Origin: Anaerolineae bacterium
Lineage (GTDB): Bacteria > Chloroflexota > Anaerolineae > 4572-78 > J111
Length of the DNA: 64,000 nucleotides
Assembly (NCBI GenBank): GCA_022071955.1
Contig: JAJVIM010000022.1
Location: 124,001-188,000 of the forward strand
Reading direction: 5' to 3'
The translations under genes and the position numbers were made by a program. Below are positions 42,715-49,842 of the stretch, in pieces. Numbering within the stretch: position 1 is the first letter of the stretch; every line of letters starts with the position of its first letter. The notes beneath the pieces are model-generated. The model ran no database searches. It saw nothing but the letters and a program-made list of their open reading frames with translations, and had not been told where the DNA came from.

Positions 42715-43446
42715 ATGACTCAATCGCCAGCAGCGTTTGACGCGAGCAAGCTCTCTCGCGCCGAACTGGCCAAATATATTCAATCGACCAGCATTGCCCC
42801 GGACGCGTCCCGGGACGAGATTATTGCCCATTTGGAAAAATGCGCCGAGTACAACGTAGACGCGGCCATGATTGCTATGTGCTGGGTGCCGCTGGCCCGC
42901 AACATTTTACGCGGCACCGACGTAAAAGTGGCTACATTTTTTGGCATCGGCGTAGGCACAGAGAGCGTCAACGCCAAAATTGCGCTGCTCAAAGAGTGCA
43001 TCTGGCTGGAAGCGGACGAGGTGGATTACCAGCCCAATATGAGCTTCTTTCTATCCGGCATGTACGAGGAGTTTGAAGAGGAGGCCGCCCGCCTCGTTAA
43101 AACAGCGGAAGAGGTATCGTTGAAGGTGATGCTGGAATTGAGCTGCCTGCCCGATGACGGCCAAAAACGGCACGCGGCCCAATTGCTGATCGATGCCGGC
43201 GTGCCGTGGCTCAAAAATTCCAGCGGCTGGGGCAAGCTCGCCGGCCCGGCCACAGTTGAAGATATCCGGTTGCTGAGTAGTTTGTGCCAGGGTACGGCCA
43301 GCCGGGTCAAAGCTTCCGGCAAAATCAACAGCTACCAGAGAGCCGTGGACCTGCTCAACGCCGGTGCGGAACTGCTGGGTACCAGCTCGGCGGAACTGAT
43401 TTTGGCCGGCAGCGCTCCCTCCGAGCCGGAGGAGGCTGACTATTAG
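42715..43446 (+). CDS. deoC: Deoxyribose-phosphate aldolase (DeoC family)
   Basis: 243 aa. DeoC family: 'FFGIGVGTESVNAKIALLKECI' with the N-terminal barrel, the Schiff-base region 'VPWLKNSSGWGKL' (Lys corresponds to the KTSTGF lysine) and 'VKASGKINSYQRAVDLLNAGAELLGTSSAELIL' (second Lys). The active-site segment reads KNSSGW instead of the commoner KTSTGF, so a somewhat different substrate is possible. The ATG at 42715 is preceded by GAGGAAG. Stop overlaps that of convergent hutI (TTAG). Confidence 0.85.
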   Translation: MTQSPAAFDASKLSRAELAKYIQSTSIAPDASRDEIIAHLEKCAEYNVDAAMIAMCWVPLARNILRGTDVKVATFFGIGVGTESVNAKIALLKECIWLEADEVDYQPNMSFFLSGMYEEFEEEAARLVKTAEEVSLKVMLELSCLPDDGQKRHAAQLLIDAGVPWLKNSSGWGKLAGPATVEDIRLLSSLCQGTASRVKASGKINSYQRAVDLLNAGAELLGTSSAELILAGSAPSEPEEADY

Positions 43447-44717
43447 TTCAGCACCCGCCGCCCGCGCTTGATGACCGTCTCCACCAGATTCCCGCCCAAC
43501 TGATAAGCCAACTGCCGGTAATCCGGCGCGGCCACCACCAGCACATCGGCCTGCTTGCCCACCTCCAGCGACCCCAGCCGCGGCCCCTGTCCCACCGCGT
43601 AGGCCGCGTTGAGCGTTACCGCGTTGAGCGCCTCGGCGGGCAGCAACCGCTGGTAGCGGCAGGCCAGCGCCATCACCAGCGGCAACGACGGACACGGCGC
43701 GGAACCGGGGTTGATGTCCGTGGCCAGCGCCAGCGCCACCCCGGCGTCGATCAGCGCCCGCGCGTTGGCAAAATGAGTGCTGCCCAAATTAAAATTGACC
43801 GCCGGCAGCACCACGCCCACCGTGTCAGACTCGGCCAGCGCCCCAAATTCTTCCGGCGGGGTCACATCCAAATGGTCCACCGAGACCGCGCCCAACTCCA
43901 CCGCCAGCGGCACACCGCCCAGCGACACAAATTCATCGGCGTGCAGTTTGGCCGGCAAGCCCGCCGCCTGCCCGGCTTGCAGCACTCGCCGCGCTTGCGC
44001 CCGGTCAAACACGTTGGCCTCGCAAAACACATCGCAAAAGAGCGCCGCGCCCGGCAGTTTGAACCGCGCCCCGGCCCACCATTCGACCACCGCCGGCAGC
44101 ATCTCGTCAATGACCAGCGCCACGTACTCATCGGTGCGGCCTCGATATTCCGGCGGCACGGCGTGCGCCCCCAAAAACGTTGGCAGCAGATCGGCCGGTT
44201 GGCCGGCGTCCAGCAGCTCGATGGCCTGCAACATAGCCAGCTCGCTGGCGGTATCCAGCCCGTACCCGCTTTTTACTTCGATGGTTGTGCTGCCGAGCGC
44301 CAGCATTTCGGCCAGCCGGGGCGCGGCCCCCGCCGCCAGCTCCGCCGCCGACGCCGCCCGCGTGGCCCGCATGGTGCTGGCAATTCCGCCGCCAGCGGCC
44401 ATAATTTCCATGTAGGTTGCGCCGCGCAGCCGCAACTCAAATTCATCCAGCCGGTCGCCGGCAAAAACCGCGTGCGTGTGCGCGTCGATAAAACCGGGGC
44501 AAACCACTTTGCCCGCGGCATCGATGGTTTCAGCGGCGGTAAAATCGGCCCGTAACTCGCGGCTCGGCCCCACGGCCACAATTTCGCCGTCCGCCACGGC
44601 CAGCGCCCCATCCGCCAGCAGACCGACGTCGGCCATTGCCGCCGCCCGTTTGAGGCCGCCGGGGCTGGCGCACGTTACCAACTGAGCCGCGCTGTGAATC
44701 AACAAATCAACTTTCAT
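43443..44717 (-). CDS. hutI: Imidazolonepropionase
   Basis: 424 aa amidohydrolase. Metal motif 'GFIDAHTHAVFAGDR', an 'EVKSGYGLD' strand, 'LHADEFVSLGGVPLAVELGAVSVDHL' (metal and substrate residues) and 'DINPGSAPCPSLPLVMALAC'. It hydrolyses imidazolone propionate to formiminoglutamate, the third step of histidine degradation. Last gene of the minus-strand hut operon. GAGGGA precedes the ATG. Confidence 0.94.
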   Translation of the reverse strand: MKVDLLIHSAAQLVTCASPGGLKRAAAMADVGLLADGALAVADGEIVAVGPSRELRADFTAAETIDAAGKVVCPGFIDAHTHAVFAGDRLDEFELRLRGATYMEIMAAGGGIASTMRATRAASAAELAAGAAPRLAEMLALGSTTIEVKSGYGLDTASELAMLQAIELLDAGQPADLLPTFLGAHAVPPEYRGRTDEYVALVIDEMLPAVVEWWAGARFKLPGAALFCDVFCEANVFDRAQARRVLQAGQAAGLPAKLHADEFVSLGGVPLAVELGAVSVDHLDVTPPEEFGALAESDTVGVVLPAVNFNLGSTHFANARALIDAGVALALATDINPGSAPCPSLPLVMALACRYQRLLPAEALNAVTLNAAYAVGQGPRLGSLEVGKQADVLVVAAPDYRQLAYQLGGNLVETVIKRGRRVLN

Positions 44718-44764
44718 GCAGCATCCCTCTCGATGATTGCAACGGTTAACCCCTCATCCCCCTA

Positions 44765-44879
44765 CCCCCTTCTCCCCAGTGGGGAGAAGGGGGATTTGAC
44801 TTTTGTGGTCAGTTTGGGGCGGCAAAGCCGCCCCAAACTGACCACGTAATATTTCCCCTCCCCCATTTTGGGGGAGGGG
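44765..44879. repeat. Composite palindromic repeat, copy 4 (both flanking hairpins)
   Basis: Hairpin A (44765-44777 / 44781-44793, loop AGT), central perfect 19-bp inverted repeat (44805-44823 / 44827-44845, loop AAA, tip GGCGGC-AAA-GCCGCC) and hairpin B (44855-44864 / 44870-44879). It lies between hutG and hutI inside the hut operon, so it is transcribed. Confidence 0.9.
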
Positions 44880-44893
44880 GCAGGGGGTGGGGG

Positions 44894-45835
44894 CTACCCC
44901 TCCCCGATTATCTGCACCACCTGCGCCGCCAGTTTGGCCGTGCGCAATAGTTTGGCCTGCCTGTCGGACTCGTTTTCCGCGGACGGCTGGCCGAACAACT
45001 CGCCCCAGGTTTGCCGCCGGCTCGACACCTCGACCACATCCGCGGCCAGCAGCCGGTTACTGCCGGCCAGCGCCTGCACCAGCGCCAGCACAAACGCCGG
45101 CGATAAACCGGCCGCCGCCGGGGCGCTCACACCGGGCGCAGCCCACGCCTCCACCGCGTCGATGTCCACGCTCAGGTAAAAACCGTCCGTGCCGGCCAGC
45201 GCCGCCACCAGCGCCCGCTCGGCGACAGCTTCCGGCTCGTCGCAGTCAGCGTCAAATATCACGCCAACGCCGTGGCTGCGGGCAAAAGCCAGCATGTCGC
45301 CAAACACGGCGGAGTCGCTGCGGTGAATACCGATAGCGACGATATTCGACCCGGCCACCAGCCCGGCCTCGAGCAGCCGCCGGAACGAATTGCCGCTGCT
45401 GACCAGCCCGTCAACCCCGGCGGCGCTTTCCAGCGGGCGCATGTCCAGATGGGCATCGATGTAAACCAGCCCCAGCCGCCGGTGGGGCAGCGCCCGCCGC
45501 ACGCCGCGCAACAGCGGAAACGTGAGCGAGTGGTCGCCGCCGAGGGCGAGAGGCCAGAATCCGGCCTCAATTTGCCGCGCCGCCGCTGCTGAAACCAACG
45601 CGTGCGCCGTTTCGGTGGCAGCCTGCTGCCGGCGGATAAACTCCGCATCAAACAAATTGGCCGGGCCGGGCGACAGGTTGAACGGCTCCAGCGGCAGCAG
45701 CTCGCGCGGCCAGCCGGCGGGCAGATGGGCCAGTATCGCTGCCGGGCCGTCCGCCGCGCCGGTCACGCCGCGCCGCCAGCGCAGCATCGTTTGGATGCCG
45801 TTGTCAAAGGGGCAGGCCAGCAGTCGACACGGCAT
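44894..45835 (-). CDS. hutG: Formimidoylglutamase-like ureohydrolase
   Basis: 313 aa, arginase/agmatinase fold. Manganese motifs: 'ALGGDHSLTFPLLRG', 'VYIDAHLDMRPLES' (DAHxD), 'FDADCDEPEAV' and 'LSVDIDAVEAWAAPG' (SxDxD). Given its place in the hut operon, hydrolysis of formiminoglutamate to glutamate and formamide is the likely reaction, but the family also includes agmatinase and arginase. GGAG precedes the ATG; 5 nt separate it from hutH. Confidence 0.88.
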   Translation of the reverse strand: MPCRLLACPFDNGIQTMLRWRRGVTGAADGPAAILAHLPAGWPRELLPLEPFNLSPGPANLFDAEFIRRQQAATETAHALVSAAAARQIEAGFWPLALGGDHSLTFPLLRGVRRALPHRRLGLVYIDAHLDMRPLESAAGVDGLVSSGNSFRRLLEAGLVAGSNIVAIGIHRSDSAVFGDMLAFARSHGVGVIFDADCDEPEAVAERALVAALAGTDGFYLSVDIDAVEAWAAPGVSAPAAAGLSPAFVLALVQALAGSNRLLAADVVEVSSRRQTWGELFGQPSAENESDRQAKLLRTAKLAAQVVQIIGEG

Positions 45836-45840
45836 CGGCT

Positions 45841-47406
45841 TTACTCCGCGTGAATCACGTGGGCCACCGCCTCAACCAGTTGGCCGGACGTGACCAGCGT
45901 TTTGACCGCGTTGATGTACGGGTAGAGCGTGGTATCGCGCTCGATGAAAGGCGCGTGCCGGCGGATGAGGGCGTAGGCCGGCTGCGTGCCCTCGCCCAGC
46001 GCCGCGTCTGCGCCCAACTCCTGCCGCCGAAAATCGATGCCCTGCGCCGCTGCCAGTAATTCGATGGCCAGAATGTGCTCCACATTGTCCAAAATCTGGC
46101 GGGTTTGCAGCGCGGCGGTGCAACCCATGCTCACGTGGTCCTCCACGTTGGCCGAGGTGGGAATGGTATCGACGCTGGCCGGGTGGGCCAGCACCTTGTT
46201 TTCGGTGGCCAGCGCGGCGGCGGTGTACTGGGTAATCATAAAACCGGAGTTGAGGCCGCCATTTTTGGTGAGAAAAGCCGGCAGCACGTGGGCGTTGCTG
46301 GCTTCGTCGGTGAGGCGCATAATCCGCCGCTCGGAAATGTTGCCCAGCTCGGTCAGCGCAATAGACAGGTAATCCATCGCAATGGCCAGCGGCTCGCCGT
46401 GGAAATTGCCGCCGGACAGCACCGTAATTTCGCCGCTGTCGTCATCGATGAAAATGAGCGGGTTGTCGGTGACCGCGTTCAGCTCAATATCCACCACCCA
46501 GCGGGCGTAGGCGATGGCGTCGCGCACCGCGCCGTGCACCTGCGGGATGCAGCGCAGGGTGTAGGCATCCTGCACGTTAGTTGGATCGTGATGGCGGGTA
46601 AACTCACTGTTAGTCAGCAGTTTGCGCAGGTAGGCCGCGCAATTGATCTGGCGGGGATGGGGTCGAACCCGGTGAATGCGCTCGTCAAAAGCCAGCACCG
46701 TGCCGTGCAGCGCCTCCAAACTGAGGCAACCGGCCACATCGGCCACCCGGCTGAGCCGGCGGGCGCGATGCACCGCCAGCGTGCCGAGGGCGCACATAAC
46801 GGTGGTACCGTTGGTCAACGCCAACCCTTCTTTGGCCGCCAGCGTCACCGGCTCCAACCCGGCCCGGCGCAGCGCCTCGTCACCGGGCAGCAGCTCGCCG
46901 CCAAATTCGGCTTCGCCCAGGCCGATGAGCACCAGCCCCATGTGCGCCAGCGGAGCCAGATCGCCGCTGGCCCCCAGCGAGCCTTTTTCCGGGATGCGCG
47001 GATGTACCCCGGCGTTGAGCAAATCGAGCAGCCGCTGGAGCGTGCTCAGCCGGATGCCGGAGTGGCCGCGGGCCAGCGTGTTGGCCCGGATGAGCATAAT
47101 TGCCCGCGTGGTGGGCGCGTCAAACGGGTTGCCCGCGCCGACGGCGTGGCTGACCAAAATGTTGTGTTGCAGCGCCGCCACCTGCTCCGGCGAGATGATC
47201 CGGTCTTTGAACGCGCCAAAGCCGGTGGTGATGCCGTAAGCGATTTCGCCGCGGGCCAAAAGCTGCTCTACCGCGCCGGCGGCCCGTTCCACCTGTTTGG
47301 CTGCCGCCGGGGCCAGTTCAACGTGCGGCTGGTCGGGCTGGCCGTAGGCAACAGCGATCACGTCTTCAATTGTCAGAGATTGTCCGTCAAGAATTATTGT
47401 GCTCAC
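45841..47406 (-). CDS. hutH: Histidine ammonia-lyase
   Basis: 521 aa. 'GSLGASGDLAPLAHMGLVLIG' contains the Ala-Ser-Gly triad that forms the MIO prosthetic group. Other family features: 'YGITTGFGAFKDR', 'QDAYTLRCIPQVHGAVRDAI' and 'GGNFHGEPLAIAMDYL'. It converts histidine to urocanate. GTG start (47406) with AGGATC upstream. Length and motifs are normal. Confidence 0.96.
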   Translation of the reverse strand: MSTIILDGQSLTIEDVIAVAYGQPDQPHVELAPAAAKQVERAAGAVEQLLARGEIAYGITTGFGAFKDRIISPEQVAALQHNILVSHAVGAGNPFDAPTTRAIMLIRANTLARGHSGIRLSTLQRLLDLLNAGVHPRIPEKGSLGASGDLAPLAHMGLVLIGLGEAEFGGELLPGDEALRRAGLEPVTLAAKEGLALTNGTTVMCALGTLAVHRARRLSRVADVAGCLSLEALHGTVLAFDERIHRVRPHPRQINCAAYLRKLLTNSEFTRHHDPTNVQDAYTLRCIPQVHGAVRDAIAYARWVVDIELNAVTDNPLIFIDDDSGEITVLSGGNFHGEPLAIAMDYLSIALTELGNISERRIMRLTDEASNAHVLPAFLTKNGGLNSGFMITQYTAAALATENKVLAHPASVDTIPTSANVEDHVSMGCTAALQTRQILDNVEHILAIELLAAAQGIDFRRQELGADAALGEGTQPAYALIRRHAPFIERDTTLYPYINAVKTLVTSGQLVEAVAHVIHAE

Positions 47407-47424
47407 GAATGATCCTATCAGAAG

Positions 47425-47486
47425 ACGTAATGCGTAATGCGTAATACGTAAAATCTACGCGTTACGCATCACGCATTACGCATTAT
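47425..47486. repeat. GTAATGC/GCATTAC inverted repeat at the hutU-hutH junction
   Basis: Left arm ACGTAATGCGTAATGCGTAA (47425-47444 and on), right arm CGCATCACGCATTACGCATT (to about 47485), separated by a few nt. The right arm forms the last two codons and the stop of hutU. Confidence 0.85.
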
Positions 47487-49137
47487 CTTTTAACATCGGG
47501 ATTTTGACGCCGTGGGTGCGGGCAAATTCGATAGCGTCCGGGTAACCGGCGTCGGCGTGGCGAACGACGCCCATGCCGGGGTCGCTGGTGAGCACGCGCT
47601 CCAGCCGGCGGGCAGCGGCGGCGGTCCCATCGGCCACAATCACCTGCCCGGCGTGGATGCTGTAGCCGATGCCCACCCCGCCGCCGTGGTGGATGCTGAC
47701 CCACGTTGCGCCGCCAACGGCGTTGACCAGCGCGTTGAGCAACGGCCAGTCGGCGATAGCGTCCGAGCCGTCGCGCATCGCTTCGGTTTCGCGGTTGGGG
47801 CTGGCCACCGAGCCGCTGTCGAGGTGGTCGCGGCCAATCACAATCGGCGCGGAGACTTTGCCGGACGCCACCAGCTCGTTGAATTTGAGGCCGGCCCGCG
47901 CCCGCTCGCCGTAACCCAGCCAGCAAATGCGCGCCGGCAGCCCCTGAAATTCGATCTCTTTTTGAGCCAGTTTGATCCAGCGGGCCAGATGCTCATTTTC
48001 AGGGAACAGCTCCAGAATCGCCTCGTCTGTGGCGTAAATGTCGGCGGGGTCGCCGGAGAGCGCCACCCAGCGAAACGGCCCCTGCCCCTGGCAAAACAGC
48101 GGGCGAATGTAAGCCGGCACAAAACCGGGGTAGCTGAACGCCTCTTTTAAACCGTTGTCAAAGGCTCGCTGGCGCAAATTGTTGCCGTAGTCAAAGACCA
48201 CCGCGCCTTTGGCCTGCCAGTCGAGCATAGCCTGCACGTGGCGGGTCATCGAGTCGATGGAACGGCGGACGTACTCGTCGGGGTTGGCGCGGCGCAACTC
48301 GGCGGCCTGCTCCAGCGAGAGGCCGGCGGGGATGTAGCCGTACAGCGGGTCGTGGGCGCTGGTCTGATCGGTGACGACATCCGGCGTCACCCCGCGCGAG
48401 ATGAGTTCGGGCAGGATTTCGGCGGCGTTGCCCACCAGCCCCACCGATTTGGGCTGCTGGCTGGCGCGAGCCTCTTCCACCCAGGTCATCGCCTCTTCCA
48501 GATTGTCGGTCATCACATCGAGTTGCCGCAGCGACAGGCGGCGCTCGGCGCGCCAGCGGTCCACCTCCACAAACAGGCCGACGCCCTCGTTCATGGTGAC
48601 CGCCAGCGGCTGCGCCCCGCCCATTTCACCCAACCCGGCGGTCAGCACAAATTTGCCTTTGAGCGTGCCCCAGCCGTGCTGCCGGGCCAACGACCCGAGC
48701 GTTTCGTAGGTGCCCTGCAAAATGCCCTGCGTGCCAATGTAAATCCAACTGCCGGCGGTCATCTGGCCGTACATGATCAGCCCGTCCTGCTCCCATTTTT
48801 CAAAATTCTGCTGGGTGGCCCAGGCCGGCACAATGTTAGAGTTGGCAATCAGCACCCGCGGCGCGTCTTCGTGGGTGCGAAAGACGGCCACCGGCTTGCC
48901 CGATTGCACCAGCAACGTTTCATCCGGCTCCAGCCACCGCAACGATTCCAGAATTGCATCTAAACTGGCCCAGTTGCGGGCGGCTTTGCCGCGCCCGCCG
49001 TAAACAATCAGGTTATCCGGGTCAAAGGCCACCTGCGGATCGAGGTTGTTTTGCAGCATGCGGTACGGCGCTTCGATGAGCCAGTTTTTGCAGGTTAATT
49101 GGGTGCCGCGCGGGGCGCGGATGGGGCGTGTGGTCAT
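47476..49137 (-). CDS. hutU: Urocanate hydratase
   Basis: 553 aa, the usual size. Seen: 'YGGRGKAARNW', 'LQSGKPVAVFRTHEDAPRVLIANSN', 'GSWIYIGTQGILQGTYET', the Cys-containing 'RICWLGYGERARAGL' and 'GGATWVSIHHGGGVGIGYSIHAG'. NAD-dependent hydration of urocanate to imidazolone propionate. First gene of the operon hutU-hutH-hutG-hutI. AAAGGAG precedes the ATG, just inside the end of a dispersed repeat. The C-terminal '...DNA' and stop are encoded by the 47425-47486 repeat. Confidence 0.96.
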   Translation of the reverse strand: MTTRPIRAPRGTQLTCKNWLIEAPYRMLQNNLDPQVAFDPDNLIVYGGRGKAARNWASLDAILESLRWLEPDETLLVQSGKPVAVFRTHEDAPRVLIANSNIVPAWATQQNFEKWEQDGLIMYGQMTAGSWIYIGTQGILQGTYETLGSLARQHGWGTLKGKFVLTAGLGEMGGAQPLAVTMNEGVGLFVEVDRWRAERRLSLRQLDVMTDNLEEAMTWVEEARASQQPKSVGLVGNAAEILPELISRGVTPDVVTDQTSAHDPLYGYIPAGLSLEQAAELRRANPDEYVRRSIDSMTRHVQAMLDWQAKGAVVFDYGNNLRQRAFDNGLKEAFSYPGFVPAYIRPLFCQGQGPFRWVALSGDPADIYATDEAILELFPENEHLARWIKLAQKEIEFQGLPARICWLGYGERARAGLKFNELVASGKVSAPIVIGRDHLDSGSVASPNRETEAMRDGSDAIADWPLLNALVNAVGGATWVSIHHGGGVGIGYSIHAGQVIVADGTAAAARRLERVLTSDPGMGVVRHADAGYPDAIEFARTHGVKIPMLKDNA

Positions 49138-49144
49138 TATTATT

Positions 49145-49255
49145 TTCTCCTTTGAAAACAGGATTCAGGAGTCAGGAATTAGGAATTAGGGAAGTTCCTG
49201 CCTCGGCTTTAAAAATTTGTAGCAGGAGTCTAAAACTACCGATTTGGACTCGCTG
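49145..49255 (-). repeat. ~100-bp dispersed element, copy B (upstream of hutU)
   Basis: Minus-strand reading ends CCTGTTTTCAAAGGAG immediately before the hutU ATG, so the repeat supplies or abuts the hutU ribosome-binding site. The plus strand has GATTCAGGAGTCAGG, then GAATTAGG repeats and a degraded palindrome at 49222-49252. Confidence 0.8.
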
Positions 49256-49332
49256 GAAACTAAATGAATCTGCGCATTTGGGCAAACCGCAATAATGGTC
49301 ACACGGTAAGCGTAACCTGCGCTTGAGCCTGA

Positions 49333-49500
49333 AAAGAATCTAAAAGAATTATAAAGGCCAGCGAGCGAGCCGCCAACTTTACCCATCAGTTGCTGGCCTT
49401 TGGCCGCAAACAGGTGATCCAGCCGGTGGTTCTCAGCCTGAACAGCGACATCAGCAACATGCTGCCCGCCTCATTAGCCTGGCTACGCCGGCAATGTATT
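49333..49500 (+). pseudogene. Relic of a histidine kinase (HisKA region)
   Basis: The frame beginning after the stop at 49330 reads 'ERAANFTHQLLAFGRKQVIQP' and 'SLNSDISNMLP', which matches the second helix of HisKA domains in PAS/hybrid histidine kinases (typical form ERAA-LTRQLLAFSRKQ-QP-VLDLN). The frame has no start and decays into repeats after about 49500. No HATPase domain is present. It is therefore a fragment of a deleted kinase gene. Confidence 0.6.
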
Positions 49501-49606
49501 TTATGGAGTGTCCCGTTCAGTCCCGGTTGCTTTTACAACAAACAGCCTATGAAAGCGTGGCCTTCATAGGCTGAATTAATGCGTTTCTTCGGCTGAAATC
49601 CAAAAC

Positions 49607-49760
49607 TTTTTCCGAAAAGTTTGGAAATCTTCCTGAGAACTTTTAAAATTTTTCCGAAAACTTTCAGAACTTTTCCGAAAAGTTAAGCCAATCTTCCTGA
49701 GAATTTTTAAAACTTTTCCGAAAACTTTCAGAACTTTTCCGAAAAGTTTGGCAATCTTAC
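49607..49760. repeat. 63-bp tandem repeat with TTTTCCGAAAA cores
   Basis: About 2.4 copies of a 63-64-nt unit. TTTTCCGAAAA-type motifs recur five times (beginning near 49608, 49648, 49671, 49714, 49735) with TTCCTGAGAA between them. It is AT-rich against a GC-rich background. Confidence 0.82.
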
Positions 49761-49771
49761 CAAGGCTTTGA

Positions 49772-49814
49772 CCGTGTCACAGGCTGACTCCGTCCGATTC
49801 AGCCTGTGACACGG
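49772..49814. terminator. 16-bp hairpin 3' of hppA
   Basis: CCGTGTCACAGGCTGA (49772-49787) / TCAGCCTGTGACACGG (49799-49814), 11-nt loop, 28 nt beyond the hppA stop. No clear U-tract follows on the minus strand, so it may stabilise the mRNA end rather than terminate by itself. Confidence 0.5.
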
Positions 49815-49842
49815 CGGCAATCAGCGGTAGAAAGCCCGCTTA

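Larger units (their letters stand above)
49138..49842. other. 705-nt repeat-rich spacer between hutU and hppA
   Basis: Contains the dispersed element (49145-49255), the histidine-kinase relic (49333-49500), a hairpin at 49543-49573 (CAGCCTATGAA / TTCATAGGCTG), the 63-bp tandem repeat (49607-49760) and a 16-bp hairpin (49772-49787 / 49799-49814). No intact gene is supported. Confidence 0.8.

Noticed and set aside
49186..49386. 66-codon open frame on the minus strand upstream of hutU
   Set aside because: It overlaps the dispersed element and lies opposite the histidine-kinase relic, so it is an antisense artefact.
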